Below, in pieces: positions 53,532 through 61,752 of a DNA stretch of 62,625 nt. Under the pieces are notes generated by a model. It was not told where the DNA came from. It worked only from the letters and a program-made list of their open reading frames with translations, and made no database searches. Position 1 is the first letter of the stretch. Every line of letters starts with the position of its first letter. Source of the DNA: an uncultured Eggerthella sp. (GTDB lineage Bacteria > Actinomycetota > Coriobacteriia > Coriobacteriales > Eggerthellaceae); the NCBI GenBank assembly GCA_900538545.1, contig UPYK01000011.1, positions 1 to 62,625 of the forward strand. The letters run 5' to 3'. Both the position numbers and the translations under genes were made by a program.

Positions 53532-53606
53532 CTTGTCATCTTCAAAATAATAGCCGATAATCCTCTCACGCATGAATCAGGCGAAACATGAAGGAGGTGA
53601 GGCTTT

Positions 53607-53867
53607 ATGGCGAAGAAACGCAGCAAACGTGCGCGTAGCAAACGCAAGCACCAGCACGCACCAAAAGGCAACGTGGTGTGGAAGCAAACTGCCGAAGAGG
53701 CAACGCTTGCGAGCAAGCCCTACATCAATGCTTATGCATGTGGGCACGGGGTGCAGGGCGATACGAAATACAATCGCACCAGAGAAAAACGCGCATGGAA
53801 ACGCGATCTTCAGGAAGGAGCCTCTCGGGGCTCCTTCCTTTTTCTTGCTCAATTATCGTTTTCGTAG
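53607..53867 (+). CDS. Small basic protein of unknown function
   Basis: An 86-aa protein, strongly basic at the N-terminus (KKRSKRARSKRKHQH). A perfect AGGAGGTGA ribosome site precedes the ATG, so the gene is likely real. The last ~17 residues (after RDLQ) are encoded by an intrinsic terminator hairpin, and the 3' end overlaps the convergent ferredoxin-like gene by 15 bases. No family is recognised; nucleic-acid binding is a guess from composition. Confidence 0.65.
   Translation: MAKKRSKRARSKRKHQHAPKGNVVWKQTAEEATLASKPYINAYACGHGVQGDTKYNRTREKRAWKRDLQEGASRGSFLFLAQLSFS
53812..53843 (+). terminator. Intrinsic terminator inside the end of the small basic ORF
   Basis: An 11-bp perfect stem (53812-53822 with 53829-53839), a six-base loop and TTTTT follow the body of the small basic gene. 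It lies within the ORF's last 17 codons. Confidence 0.85.
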
Positions 53868-55157
53868 CTTCTTGATAAGGAATGCACCTGCCGCTATCGC
53901 GCCGAGCACGCCGAGCGTACGCTTGCCGTTGTATTTCACAAACGCCTTCGCATCAACACAACCGAAGTCACGCGCGAGGTTATCTGCGCCAGTCTTGACC
54001 GCACTCTTGACCTTCGCAGGGAACGTATCTGCCGGTGTCCACTGGTAATCTTCAGGCGGAATGGGCATGCTGCATGTGTCAAGCACCATGTCGATGCGTC
54101 CTTCTTTCTCGAAGTACTCATGGATGCTCTCGCGCAGCGGCATAGTTTGCTTGAGCGTGATGGCATCGAACTCGCACACGCTCTTGCAGAAACCGCAACC
54201 GATACAGTGCTCTTGATCGATCGTCACCTTTCCGTCCGCATCTTGCGAAATAGTGGCCTGAGGGCATTTTTCGATACATGAGCCGCATTGCGTGCACTTA
54301 TCATGGTCGATCACTGCCGTGAATGCCGCGCCGCCAAAGCGATTCTTGATGGTGCGATTCGCATTCTTGCACACATCGAGCGCCACGCAACAGCACGGGC
54401 AACAGAAGCAGACCTCCATGAATTCGTCCATCTTCTCATTCTCGAAGCCCCACACCATCTGCTCGAGCTCGACATAGAGCGCTTGCCCGATGAAACCCTT
54501 ATCACGGGCATCGTAGACATGCTGCTTCGCTTCTTCTTTCGTGACCGGACGTGCAAGGCCGTTGTTCACCGCTGTCACGCCTGCCATATTGAAGAACAAG
54601 CAACCGAACTCCTGGTCGTAGTCTTGGCAATCATGCGCAGAGCGGCAGATGCAGCGATTCATCTGAGCGATGTATTCCGCACGATCGATCAGATCCATGA
54701 TCAGGTCGATCGGAAGCACCGTGCTCTTGCCTTCATCAGTCATATCCACATTCAGCGGCAGCACATTACCGTGGCTATACATCTTCTCATCAGGAGAGAA
54801 CTGCGTGATGCGCTTGTAGATCTCGGATGCCAGGTCTTCTCTACCCGTTAACTTCGCGCCCTTAACGATCAGCATGAACACCTTGAGCGTACGCTCCCAG
54901 GTAGCGGGCGTGGTCGCAAGCACCTTCGTCATCAAGAAGTCCTTGATGCCCAGTCCCCGCGGATGATTCTTGTGCAGGGGTTTATTCGGCAGTTCTCTGC
55001 GTTTCAAGCGCTCCTCATCCAAGAAGAGCACCTCACCCTGCGGCGTGATATTGCCCCCATCACGCGGATCGAGCGTAGCGATCACCTCGTCAGGCACGCC
55101 CAAGCTCTTGAGCTTCTCGTAATCGATACCTGGTTTGCTTTCTGATTTTCCTTCCAT
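53853..55157 (-). CDS. Ferredoxin-like 4Fe-4S protein with extra Cys-rich domain
   Basis: A 434-aa iron-sulfur protein. An upstream domain has C169-x-C171-R, C177 and C186, plus a CFCCPCCC run at 250-257, a Cys-rich pattern seen in a poorly characterised family. Two ferredoxin motifs follow: C288, C291, C294, C298 and C318, C321, C324, C328, enough for two [4Fe-4S] clusters. A C-terminal hydrophobic helix (about 414-428) probably anchors it to the membrane. It is the last gene after hypA. It may be an electron carrier for the adjacent FAD enzyme (inference). Confidence 0.85.
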   Translation of the reverse strand: MEGKSESKPGIDYEKLKSLGVPDEVIATLDPRDGGNITPQGEVLFLDEERLKRRELPNKPLHKNHPRGLGIKDFLMTKVLATTPATWERTLKVFMLIVKGAKLTGREDLASEIYKRITQFSPDEKMYSHGNVLPLNVDMTDEGKSTVLPIDLIMDLIDRAEYIAQMNRCICRSAHDCQDYDQEFGCLFFNMAGVTAVNNGLARPVTKEEAKQHVYDARDKGFIGQALYVELEQMVWGFENEKMDEFMEVCFCCPCCCVALDVCKNANRTIKNRFGGAAFTAVIDHDKCTQCGSCIEKCPQATISQDADGKVTIDQEHCIGCGFCKSVCEFDAITLKQTMPLRESIHEYFEKEGRIDMVLDTCSMPIPPEDYQWTPADTFPAKVKSAVKTGADNLARDFGCVDAKAFVKYNGKRTLGVLGAIAAGAFLIKKLRKR

Positions 55158-55240
55158 GGTTTCCCCTCTTCTCTACACCACTGCACTGCTGCCGCGTCGC
55201 GTACTCACCTACCGCCGCGTTTCACCTTGCGCGATGTCTC

Positions 55241-55591
55241 CTATACCACTTCGATGCTCTGGATCAACAGTTCACCGCCCGTTATCATGTCGTAGTCTTC
55301 GCTACCACATTCTGAACAGCACATATGCTGATCGCTCCCCATAGGCAGTTGGAACGTGGCCCCACATGCCGAACAATAGAAGGTCATCGGAACCTTCGTG
55401 ATCGACACGTTCGCCCCTTCAGCGATCGTGCCCTCAGCGCAGCGGTCGAAGTAGCGCTGCACCCATTCCTCTTCGAGATTGCGCATCTCTCCGATGATAA
55501 GGTTCACCGATCGCACCTGGTTTGCCGACTGCTCCTGCGCATGACGGACTACCACTTCAACGATGCTCTTCGTCACGCCCAGCTCATGCAT
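55241..55591 (-). CDS. hypA: Hydrogenase nickel metallochaperone HypA
   Basis: HypA delivers nickel to [NiFe]-hydrogenase (and sometimes urease) with HypB. The Ni-binding N-terminus MHELGV begins with the essential His2, and a zinc site is formed by C73, C76 and the C92-x-x-C95 pair. The chosen ATG overlaps the hypB stop by eight bases, so the two are coupled; the frame extends 17 codons further without family similarity. Length is 116 aa, normal. No hydrogenase genes are in the window. Confidence 0.93.
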   Translation of the reverse strand: MHELGVTKSIVEVVVRHAQEQSANQVRSVNLIIGEMRNLEEEWVQRYFDRCAEGTIAEGANVSITKVPMTFYCSACGATFQLPMGSDQHMCCSECGSEDYDMITGGELLIQSIEVV

Positions 55592-56291
55592 GGCTTGCCT
55601 CTTCCGCCGAATCAGGCGCTTGTCCAAGTGCGGCATGCGCATCTTCGAGCCACCTCACCAACGCATCAACGCCTTCGCCCGTGCGCGCACAAACTTCGAA
55701 GATCTCAAGGCGCGGATTCAGAACGCGTGCCCGCTCAGCAAGCGCTTGCATGTCGAAATCGGGATTGAGCGGCAAGTAGTCCGTCTTCGTTACCACGAGC
55801 GCATCCACCACCGCGAACATGGGCGGGTACTTGTACACCTTGTCGAAGCCCTCGGGCACCGAAAGCAGCATGATGCGCTTATGCGCACCCGTGTCGAATT
55901 CCGCAGGACAAACCAGATTCCCGATGTTCTCAAGGAACACGTAATCGAAATCTGCCTGCCCGAACGCGGCGAACGCTTTCGTAACCATATCCATCTCAAC
56001 ATGACAGATGCCGCGCGTCTCAAGCTGCACCGCCGGGATGCCTGCCTGCTTGATCTTCTCGGAATCCACGAACGATTCAATGTCCGCTTCGATGATGCCG
56101 ATGTTCGCCTTGCCGCGCATCCGCTCGATCAAGCTGAGCAACAGCGTGGTCTTCCCCGCCCCTGGTGATGACATCACATCAACGAAGAGCGTGCCCTGCT
56201 GCGCTAGCTGCTGCCGATGCGCTTCAGCCGCTGTGTTGTTATCGGAAAGGATGTCTTCCTTGATCTCGATGATCCGCGCTTCGTCGATCAT
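55584..56291 (-). CDS. hypB: Hydrogenase nickel incorporation GTPase HypB
   Basis: A SIMIBI GTPase of 235 aa that drives nickel insertion. The P-loop SSPGAGKTTLL is near 41-51, followed by IIEADIES, RGICHVEMD (metal-binding Cys-His) and ENIGNLVCP. The guanine motif is VTKTD. The His-rich nickel-storage N-terminus is absent. It starts two bases after the FAD oxidoreductase stop, indicating one operon. Confidence 0.94.
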   Translation of the reverse strand: MIDEARIIEIKEDILSDNNTAAEAHRQQLAQQGTLFVDVMSSPGAGKTTLLLSLIERMRGKANIGIIEADIESFVDSEKIKQAGIPAVQLETRGICHVEMDMVTKAFAAFGQADFDYVFLENIGNLVCPAEFDTGAHKRIMLLSVPEGFDKVYKYPPMFAVVDALVVTKTDYLPLNPDFDMQALAERARVLNPRLEIFEVCARTGEGVDALVRWLEDAHAALGQAPDSAEEASHA

Positions 56292-56293
56292 GG

Positions 56294-57514
56294 CTAATCC
56301 ACCGTCTTACCCATGATCTTGTTCGCCGCATAGATTCCGCTGATGCACGCCGGCTCCATGCCAAGCCCGTTCACATCACCTGCCATGATCAGTCCCGGCG
56401 CGAGATTCTGCGGAAGCGCCTCGTGGGCTTGCGTGTAGAGCGCGTAAGACCAATGCTTCTTGCCGATCACGCGCCACGAATCGAAGTACTCATCGAACTT
56501 GCGCGACTCTTCGAAATCGACCTCGGTGAAGATCTCGTAATCTCCGTCGAAACGATGCGCCACGTAGATGATCGGAATCGTATCGTCGAACAGATGCAGC
56601 ATGTGCTTGCGATATTCAGGCTTGATCTCGCCTTCTACCAAATAGCCAGTCAGCTGCGAAGCACGCCTGATGTCGAGCGGCTCAACCTCTTCCACCGGCT
56701 CGAGCAGCCGTTGCGTATCGATGGCGGGCGTTGCCAACACCAGATTATCGGCCGTGAACTTCCCAGCCGCACATTCGACTTCCCAACCTTCATCGCACTT
56801 CTTGACCGAGGTGATCTCGTCGATCAACACTTCGCCCGAACCTTGCCCAAGGCGCTCCTTCGTTCCTTCAGCATCGAAATCGAAGCGCTTCAGGTCGAAG
56901 AGCAAGCGCAGGGGCGGGATCTGCATCGTGAGCGGCTGGACCGTATTGAGATAGTCGAGTGCGGTCAGATCCTTGATCTTGGTGCCTGTGCAGGCATGCG
57001 CGAACATGCTCACCAGATCATGCGCGATCGGTCCGAAATCCAGGCGCTTGATCATATCTTCCGCCGATTCGGTATAGAGCTGTTTGATCATCGGGTCACG
57101 CTCGAGCGCTGCGCTCACTTCCATGATCGTGCAGTCGTCCTTGAATTTGTTGTAACGCGGGATGAATTCTTCACGCATCCATTTCATATAGCGCAGAAGT
57201 GACGGTGCATCCATGAGCGTGGTGAGCGAAACCGGCTCATAGGCGCTGCCATCGTCGTGATGACACTGCCCTGCAGAAAGCGCTGGCAGTACGTCTGCGC
57301 CCTCTATCAAGAGCCCCGACTGCAACATATATTTATAGGTCCCGAAATAGAACACCGCACCATAGTTCATATGGCGCTCTTCATCATTGCAGATGCGCCC
57401 GCCAATATTCGGGCTGATGAGCAGGTATTCCCGGTCGTTCTTCTGAAGCTCCAAGCAGCAATTCATGCCTGCAGCTCCTGCTCCCACCACGATGGTCTCG
57501 TAATGCGATTTCAT
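56294..57514 (-). CDS. FAD-dependent oxidoreductase, amine oxidase-like
   Basis: A 406-aa flavoprotein. The N-terminal dinucleotide motif VVGAGAAGMNCCLEL is at about 8-22, and a C-terminal GDVNGLG segment completes the FAD site. It belongs broadly to the protoporphyrinogen oxidase/amine oxidase superfamily, and the substrate is unknown. The ATG at 57514 follows GGGGGAG; the frame extends 18 codons further. Its tight link to hypB and a ferredoxin-like gene suggests a shared redox process. Confidence 0.85.
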   Translation of the reverse strand: MKSHYETIVVGAGAAGMNCCLELQKNDREYLLISPNIGGRICNDEERHMNYGAVFYFGTYKYMLQSGLLIEGADVLPALSAGQCHHDDGSAYEPVSLTTLMDAPSLLRYMKWMREEFIPRYNKFKDDCTIMEVSAALERDPMIKQLYTESAEDMIKRLDFGPIAHDLVSMFAHACTGTKIKDLTALDYLNTVQPLTMQIPPLRLLFDLKRFDFDAEGTKERLGQGSGEVLIDEITSVKKCDEGWEVECAAGKFTADNLVLATPAIDTQRLLEPVEEVEPLDIRRASQLTGYLVEGEIKPEYRKHMLHLFDDTIPIIYVAHRFDGDYEIFTEVDFEESRKFDEYFDSWRVIGKKHWSYALYTQAHEALPQNLAPGLIMAGDVNGLGMEPACISGIYAANKIMGKTVD

Positions 57515-57612
57515 GATCTCCCCCTTGATCTTGCCTTCGCGAATCCTCCCCCTAAGAGTCATCGCCAAGCTTTCATCTCTCTTCGATAAACGTACTGGCT
57601 ATCTTGCGCGAT

Positions 57613-58686
57613 TCACACTCGCTCTGCGTTCCTTACGCGTTTGTTCTTACTCGAAATAGCGCTTCCTGAAGTTTCGATCCCCCTCCGAAAGCTTCGTGAT
57701 AGTTCCATACAACACCGCCCCATGACAAGTGAGGCCGTTCCAAGGACGAAAACCACGAAATACTTATGAATGGGCGTGCGCAAGAACGGATCGAAATGGC
57801 AATCGCAACGATAGATGAAGCGCGATTGCGTCTCGTTGATCTGATAGACCTCCCAGTTCCAGGTCCAGGCAAAGCGCTTGAACCACAGACGAAGCGCCCC
57901 CTCTTGGTTCGGCCCGCGGTCCTTCCAGGTCGGGTCGGTTGCCGTATCCGAGTGCGCTGCCCAATAGTACAGGCCGTTCTCTCCGTTCGAGCAATCGGTC
58001 ACCCATTCGCCAATCGACCAGGGTGCCTGGTGAAACCACTGGAATTCCCCGGTGTGAAGATTCTGCCACTGCGGATACTTTTGCCAATCGTAGTGGTTGG
58101 TGATGTCGAACGTGAAGAGGCGTTCAAGGCGCTCGAAGCTATACCAACCGCCCTTCGATTGTCCTGCCTGCTGCATATAGGGCCAGATCGTTTCCGGCAA
58201 CGCGTTGACCGTGATGCCGCCATCGTAGCGCAGCGTCCTCGTGCCGGGCGCGAAATGATCGTCGCCCTTCATCACATACGCACGCTCAGGATCGCTCATC
58301 TTAGTACGCAACCCATAGATCCACAACATGGAAAGAAGGATGAAACACGCACCGCAGATGCACCATAGGATATTCCAAGCTGTCACCCCAGGACCAAAAA
58401 GCCCCTGCACGGGATCGGTAAGCCCAAAATGAGCATAGACGCCCGTTGCGATCAAGATGAAGCGCGTGATAACGTTCGCACCCCAACCGATCAATCCATA
58501 CCAGATCGCTTCAGCGCTGCATTCCATCATCTTCTTGCGGTGGCCGATCGCCCAATCGATCAACACGCCGATGATACCCAGAACATATCCCAAAACCACG
58601 AAGCCCACCTTCGTGCCTTTGGAGAATCGATCGAGAAACCGTGGCTGCCCTTCAGCCATTCCTGGCAGATCCCCATTTGCCGCCAT
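57613..58686 (-). CDS. Membrane protein with SRPBCC-like domain
   Basis: A 357-aa protein. Three helices near the N-terminus (about 27-48, 67-90, 103-125) are followed by a SRPBCC/polyketide-cyclase-like domain (about 155-290) with the tell-tale IWPYMQQAGQSKGGWYSFERLE stretch (split here). A fourth helix lies near 308-325, with a basic tail. The ATG at 58686 follows AGGGGTGAT. SRPBCC domains bind hydrophobic ligands, so a lipid or aromatic ligand is possible. It is between arsR and the FAD gene in the leftward cluster. Confidence 0.78.
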   Translation of the reverse strand: MAANGDLPGMAEGQPRFLDRFSKGTKVGFVVLGYVLGIIGVLIDWAIGHRKKMMECSAEAIWYGLIGWGANVITRFILIATGVYAHFGLTDPVQGLFGPGVTAWNILWCICGACFILLSMLWIYGLRTKMSDPERAYVMKGDDHFAPGTRTLRYDGGITVNALPETIWPYMQQAGQSKGGWYSFERLERLFTFDITNHYDWQKYPQWQNLHTGEFQWFHQAPWSIGEWVTDCSNGENGLYYWAAHSDTATDPTWKDRGPNQEGALRLWFKRFAWTWNWEVYQINETQSRFIYRCDCHFDPFLRTPIHKYFVVFVLGTASLVMGRCCMELSRSFRRGIETSGSAISSKNKRVRNAERV

Positions 58687-58810
58687 ACTGATCACCCCTT
58701 ATTCCTTCAACGAGCAACAGCTCGCTTTTCCTTCATCAATTAGGCACCTCTTGGCGCGCCTCTCGTTGCCCCATGCAGTCATCGCTTCTCTACGCAGCGA
58801 TCGCGTCGTT

Positions 58811-59167
58811 TCAGATGCAGGTCTCCTTCACTGGACACGTATCACACTTGAATTCATACGGGCACGGAGTACTTGCATGGTCGAACGCATGGTACATATC
58901 CTGGCGATATTGTTCGACCACCTCTTCATCGAGCATGTAGTACACCGAATTGCCCACGCGCTCGCGCTTGAACAGCCCTGCAGCCTCCATGATCTTCAGA
59001 TGCTTCGTGCAAGCCGGCTGACTGATCCCCAAGATCTCGGCGATGTCGCTCACGTTCATGCTGTAGGGCTCATGCGAGCCGACGATCTTGACCATCTTCA
59101 TCCGGTTTATATCGCTGATCGCTTTGTTATAGAGGCAAACGCGCTCTACAAGACCGTCTTTTCTCAT
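58811..59167 (-). CDS. ArsR-family regulator with C-terminal Cys cluster
   Basis: A 118-aa winged-helix regulator. The recognition helix is in SDIAEILGISQPACTKHLKIME, followed by AGLFKRERVGNSVYYML. The last 17 residues hold four Cys with spacing C-x5-C-x2-C-x5-C, unusual for ArsR proteins and suggestive of a metal or Fe-S sensor. GGGAGGGTC precedes the ATG. It heads the leftward ArsR-SRPBCC-FAD-HypBA-ferredoxin set and has a candidate operator upstream. Confidence 0.88.
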   Translation of the reverse strand: MRKDGLVERVCLYNKAISDINRMKMVKIVGSHEPYSMNVSDIAEILGISQPACTKHLKIMEAAGLFKRERVGNSVYYMLDEEVVEQYRQDMYHAFDHASTPCPYEFKCDTCPVKETCI

Positions 59168-59186
59168 GACCCTCCCATCGCTTGTT

Positions 59187-59228
59187 TATAACCTTATAGT
59201 TATATAGTTATATACGTGAACACGTTCA
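59187..59228 (-). promoter_or_regulatory. Candidate ArsR operator/promoter region
   Basis: The 10-bp unit TATAGTTATA is repeated at 59195-59204 and 59203-59212, with an inverted TATAAC at 59187-59192, giving an AT-rich symmetrical array just upstream of arsR. An imperfect palindrome, TGAAC-AC-GTTCA (59217-59228), is adjacent. The arrangement suits an autoregulated ArsR promoter. Confidence 0.5.
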
Positions 59229-59283
59229 GTCAACCCACAGAACAACGTATTTGGGGATAAGAATCTTCTTTATAAGAGGAAAA

Positions 59284-59319
59284 TGCAATATATAATTGCC
59301 ATGCAAGATATATATTGCA
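59284..59319. promoter_or_regulatory. Long inverted repeat before the XRE gene
   Basis: TGCAATATAT (59284-59293) and ATATATTGCA (59310-59319) are perfect 10-bp arms with a 16-base spacer, overlapping a TATAAT (59291-59296). A repressor bound here would block the XRE-membrane protein operon, so autoregulation is likely. Confidence 0.55.
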
Positions 59320-59342
59320 TTCTTTCAAAGGCGGTATTTCTA

Positions 59343-59543
59343 TTGGAAAACGGTAAGAACGAGCGCATGAAGCAGGCGCGCATAGATGCGGGACTCTCTC
59401 AGCAGCAACTTGCAGACGCAGTTGGCGCAACACGGCAGACCATCGGGCTCATCGAAGCAGGTCGCTACAACCCCAGCCTCAAGCTCTGTACTGCCATCTG
59501 CAAAACGCTCGGTAAAACACTTGATGATCTATTCTGGGAATAG
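59343..59543 (+). CDS. Small XRE-family regulator
   Basis: A 66-aa one-domain helix-turn-helix protein of the YgzD/Cro type (MKQARIDAGLSQQQLADAVGATRQTIGLIEAGRYNPS, split here). A TTG start at 59343 is proposed with AAAGG about 11 bases upstream, because the product then begins ENGKNERMKQ as is common; an ATG at 59370 would give a shorter form. The open frame starts 20 codons earlier across the operator. It is nine bases before the membrane protein gene. Confidence 0.85.
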   Translation: MENGKNERMKQARIDAGLSQQQLADAVGATRQTIGLIEAGRYNPSLKLCTAICKTLGKTLDDLFWE

Positions 59544-59552
59544 GAGAAGACC

Positions 59553-60116
59553 ATGAACTTGATAAAACGATACAACCAGATCATGGGACCAAAAGACGAA
59601 CGGCTTGAGGCTGAAGAGAACAAGAGCATGAAGGTGGGTGGCACCATCTTATTGATCGGGTCGGTGCTCAGCCTCTATTATGCGATCATGCTCGACCAGG
59701 TATCCTCCACCACCGATCAGCCCATCTTCACCGCGCTTGGAGAGAAGCTCATTCCCGTCCACCTGCTGCTCGTGCTAACCATTCTCGTTGCTGGCGTTGT
59801 CTCACTCACGATGCAAACAAGGGCGGGCTACTTTTCCAGCCACAAGCGCTTCGCCGAGGTCGATCAGGTCCCCTGGGACTTCGTTACCCTCTTCGCGCTC
59901 TTCTGCGGTGCAATAGTTGGCGTCCTTACCTGCGGCATGCGTATCGTGGCAGAGGTTCAGATCGTCGGCCTTGAAAACGTAGCTTGGATGGGAGATCTTG
60001 CGATCGGCGTCATCTTCTTCATCATGGGCTTCTTGGTGGGCTTTGCAGCCATCACGCTCACCATCCACGATGCCATCAAGCGCCGCCGCGCCCTCGAGAG
60101 CGAGCTTGAAGACTAA
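59553..60116 (+). CDS. Four-helix membrane protein of unknown function
   Basis: A 187-aa protein with four hydrophobic helices (about 28-46, 67-87, 109-129, 144-166) and a short basic C-terminal tail. AGGAGAAGACC precedes the ATG. Small XRE genes followed by such a membrane protein are a recurring pair in anaerobes, but the function is not known to me. Confidence 0.75.
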   Translation: MNLIKRYNQIMGPKDERLEAEENKSMKVGGTILLIGSVLSLYYAIMLDQVSSTTDQPIFTALGEKLIPVHLLLVLTILVAGVVSLTMQTRAGYFSSHKRFAEVDQVPWDFVTLFALFCGAIVGVLTCGMRIVAEVQIVGLENVAWMGDLAIGVIFFIMGFLVGFAAITLTIHDAIKRRRALESELED

Positions 60117-60159
60117 TGAACAATCATCGCCTAACCGCTTCAGAAACGAGTGATCGCTC

Positions 60160-60190
60160 TTGACATTGACGTTACGTCAAACCCTACGAT
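60160..60190 (+). promoter_or_regulatory. MerR-type promoter
   Basis: TTGACA (60160-60165) and TACGAT (60185-60190) are separated by 19 bp, the long spacer typical of MerR-controlled promoters. The spacer holds an inverted repeat, TTGACG-TTA-CGTCAA (60166-60180). It drives the broken MerR-TipAS gene. Confidence 0.75.
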
Positions 60191-60208
60191 GCATCTGGGA
60201 GGTGAGCC

Positions 60209-60509
60209 ATGGACAGCACGAACGCATACGCACACCAGAAAAACTGGGTAGGAATTGCCGAGCTCGCTCAGGCAGCAGGCGTGAGCACACGAACGCTTCG
60301 CTATTACGAAAGCTGTGGGCTGATCGCGCCCGCGCATGCATAAGAAGTGGATCGCGATTCATTGGGGCAAGGGTTACAAAGAGCAAGCATACCTCGGTCT
60401 TGTGCAGGGGTACCTCAGCGATCCGCGCTTCGTTTCGCACTACGATTCAGCAGTCGGCGAAGGGACAACCGAATTCCTCGTGCAAGCGATCGAATCTGCC
60501 CAGAAATGA
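60209..60509 (+). pseudogene. Broken MerR-TipAS regulator
   Basis: A frame from the ATG at 60209 encodes 44 residues including the MerR helix-turn-helix (VGIAELAQAAGVSTRTLRYYE and GLIAP), then stops at TAA (60341). From 60339 a second frame encodes the end of a TipAS antibiotic-binding domain (HKKWIAIHWGKGY, LGLVQGYLSDPRF, ATGGTTEFL-like GEGTTEFLVQAI), stopping at 60507. About 130-170 codons between are missing, so the gene has a large internal deletion plus a frameshift. The promoter and a GGGAGGTGA ribosome site remain intact. The short 44-aa HTH peptide could still be made. Confidence 0.75.
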
Positions 60510-60588
60510 CAATATGAATGAACATTCTGAGGGCGCGATCAAAGTCATCCACATGTGGACACACTACGAAGGGCTATGAGGCTGAACA

Positions 60589-61359
60589 TCATTCGCTCTC
60601 GAGCAGAGCAAGCCGAAGCTGGCCGACATAAGGGGCAGCTTCAGGTACGAGAAGCCCAGTCTTCACCGCGAGCATGGTGATCGTTTCATCAGCGCGAATG
60701 CACGCCTGCGCGGAAGCACCTGTTTGAGCATTGAGCCCGCTCGGGTAATCAACAGCGATCAGCCATGCGCCCTCACCCGCACTCTTACCGCTGCATTCTG
60801 GCTTGCAGCTACAGATCTCGTTCGCAAGCTCGATCCAACTCGCATACGGTTCGCGCACCTCACTGTGCGAAAAGCCCGTTCCAAGGATCGCATCGACTAC
60901 GACGTCTGCACGTTTGAGCTCCTCTTTGATGGCGCCTCGGCCGGGATCAACTTCTACACGAAACGACGCAGCCTCTTCCGCCTTCAAGGCAGCGGTCTTC
61001 GCTGGCTCAGCTTTTATCTCAGCCGCAGAAGCTTTCGTAACCAAAACTACGTCACAGCCTTGCACTGCAAGATCTTCGGCAGCCACCCAGCCATCGCCAC
61101 CATTATTGCCCGACCCTGCCAGCACCACAACGCGCGCGCCCACAGGAGTGTGCTGGCGAACCGTCTCGGCAACCGCCTTCCCCGCACGCGTCATGAGCGT
61201 ATAGAGCGATGTCCCCTCTTGCGCGATGCGCTGCTCAAGTGCGACCACCTCAGCAACATCCATCACTGGCACAGGCTTCGCATCATTCAACGCCGCATCC
61301 GATGCAGTAGCCAGCACTGTACCATCTTGACCCCTCTGAACCTCGATCAGCTTCGCCAT
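60589..61359 (-). CDS. nnrE: NAD(P)H-hydrate epimerase
   Basis: Repairs hydrated NAD(P)H by interconverting R and S epimers. YjeF_N motifs include RAGKAVAETV, the key VLAGSGNNGGDGWVAA, and a DAILGTGF segment, then VDYPSGLNAQTG. The C-terminal NnrD dehydratase domain is absent, so only the epimerase half is present. An N-terminal extension of ~30 residues precedes the motif region. The chosen ATG has GGAAGAG directly upstream, and the frame extends 21 codons further. A lone gene. Confidence 0.9.
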   Translation of the reverse strand: MAKLIEVQRGQDGTVLATASDAALNDAKPVPVMDVAEVVALEQRIAQEGTSLYTLMTRAGKAVAETVRQHTPVGARVVVLAGSGNNGGDGWVAAEDLAVQGCDVVLVTKASAAEIKAEPAKTAALKAEEAASFRVEVDPGRGAIKEELKRADVVVDAILGTGFSHSEVREPYASWIELANEICSCKPECSGKSAGEGAWLIAVDYPSGLNAQTGASAQACIRADETITMLAVKTGLLVPEAAPYVGQLRLALLESE

Positions 61360-61752
61360 CTCTTCCGCATTCCCCTTCTTTTCTAAGCATTTTATATTTC
61401 TCTTCCAGAGACCAGCAAGCACTCTAGGCAGCGTATTCTTCTCATCGAGTCTATCGTAAAATGCTTTGGAAGATTATCTTCTTATAGTCTAATACGAACG
61501 AGATATCACTACCCCAAACTGTTGTATGAGGAATCAGGCATCAGCAGATACAAAAATGCCTAGTGATGCATGCTACCTTCCGATGTCGGCGGGCGCTTTT
61601 CACTGGGCATTTCTTGCAATATCGCAAAACGATTTATGCCAAACCACGATACTGTATTTGGCAATTAAAGAGTGTACCATATGTAGTACACGAAAAAGAA
61701 AGAAATGCTGTATAGCGCTGCTTTAAGAATTGCTTCGCAACTAAGGCAAGCC
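61360..61752. other. Gene-free stretch
   Basis: About 390 bases. It has an inverted repeat GTGTAC (61672-61677) with GTACAC (61686-61691) and a stem CTAAGGC/GCCTTAG (61741-61756) at the end of the small coiled-coil gene. No tRNA or clear promoter was seen. Confidence 0.4.

Noticed and set aside
60160..60579. 139-aa frame across the MerR-TipAS remnant
   Set aside because: It is in a different frame from both recognisable protein parts and starts inside the promoter.
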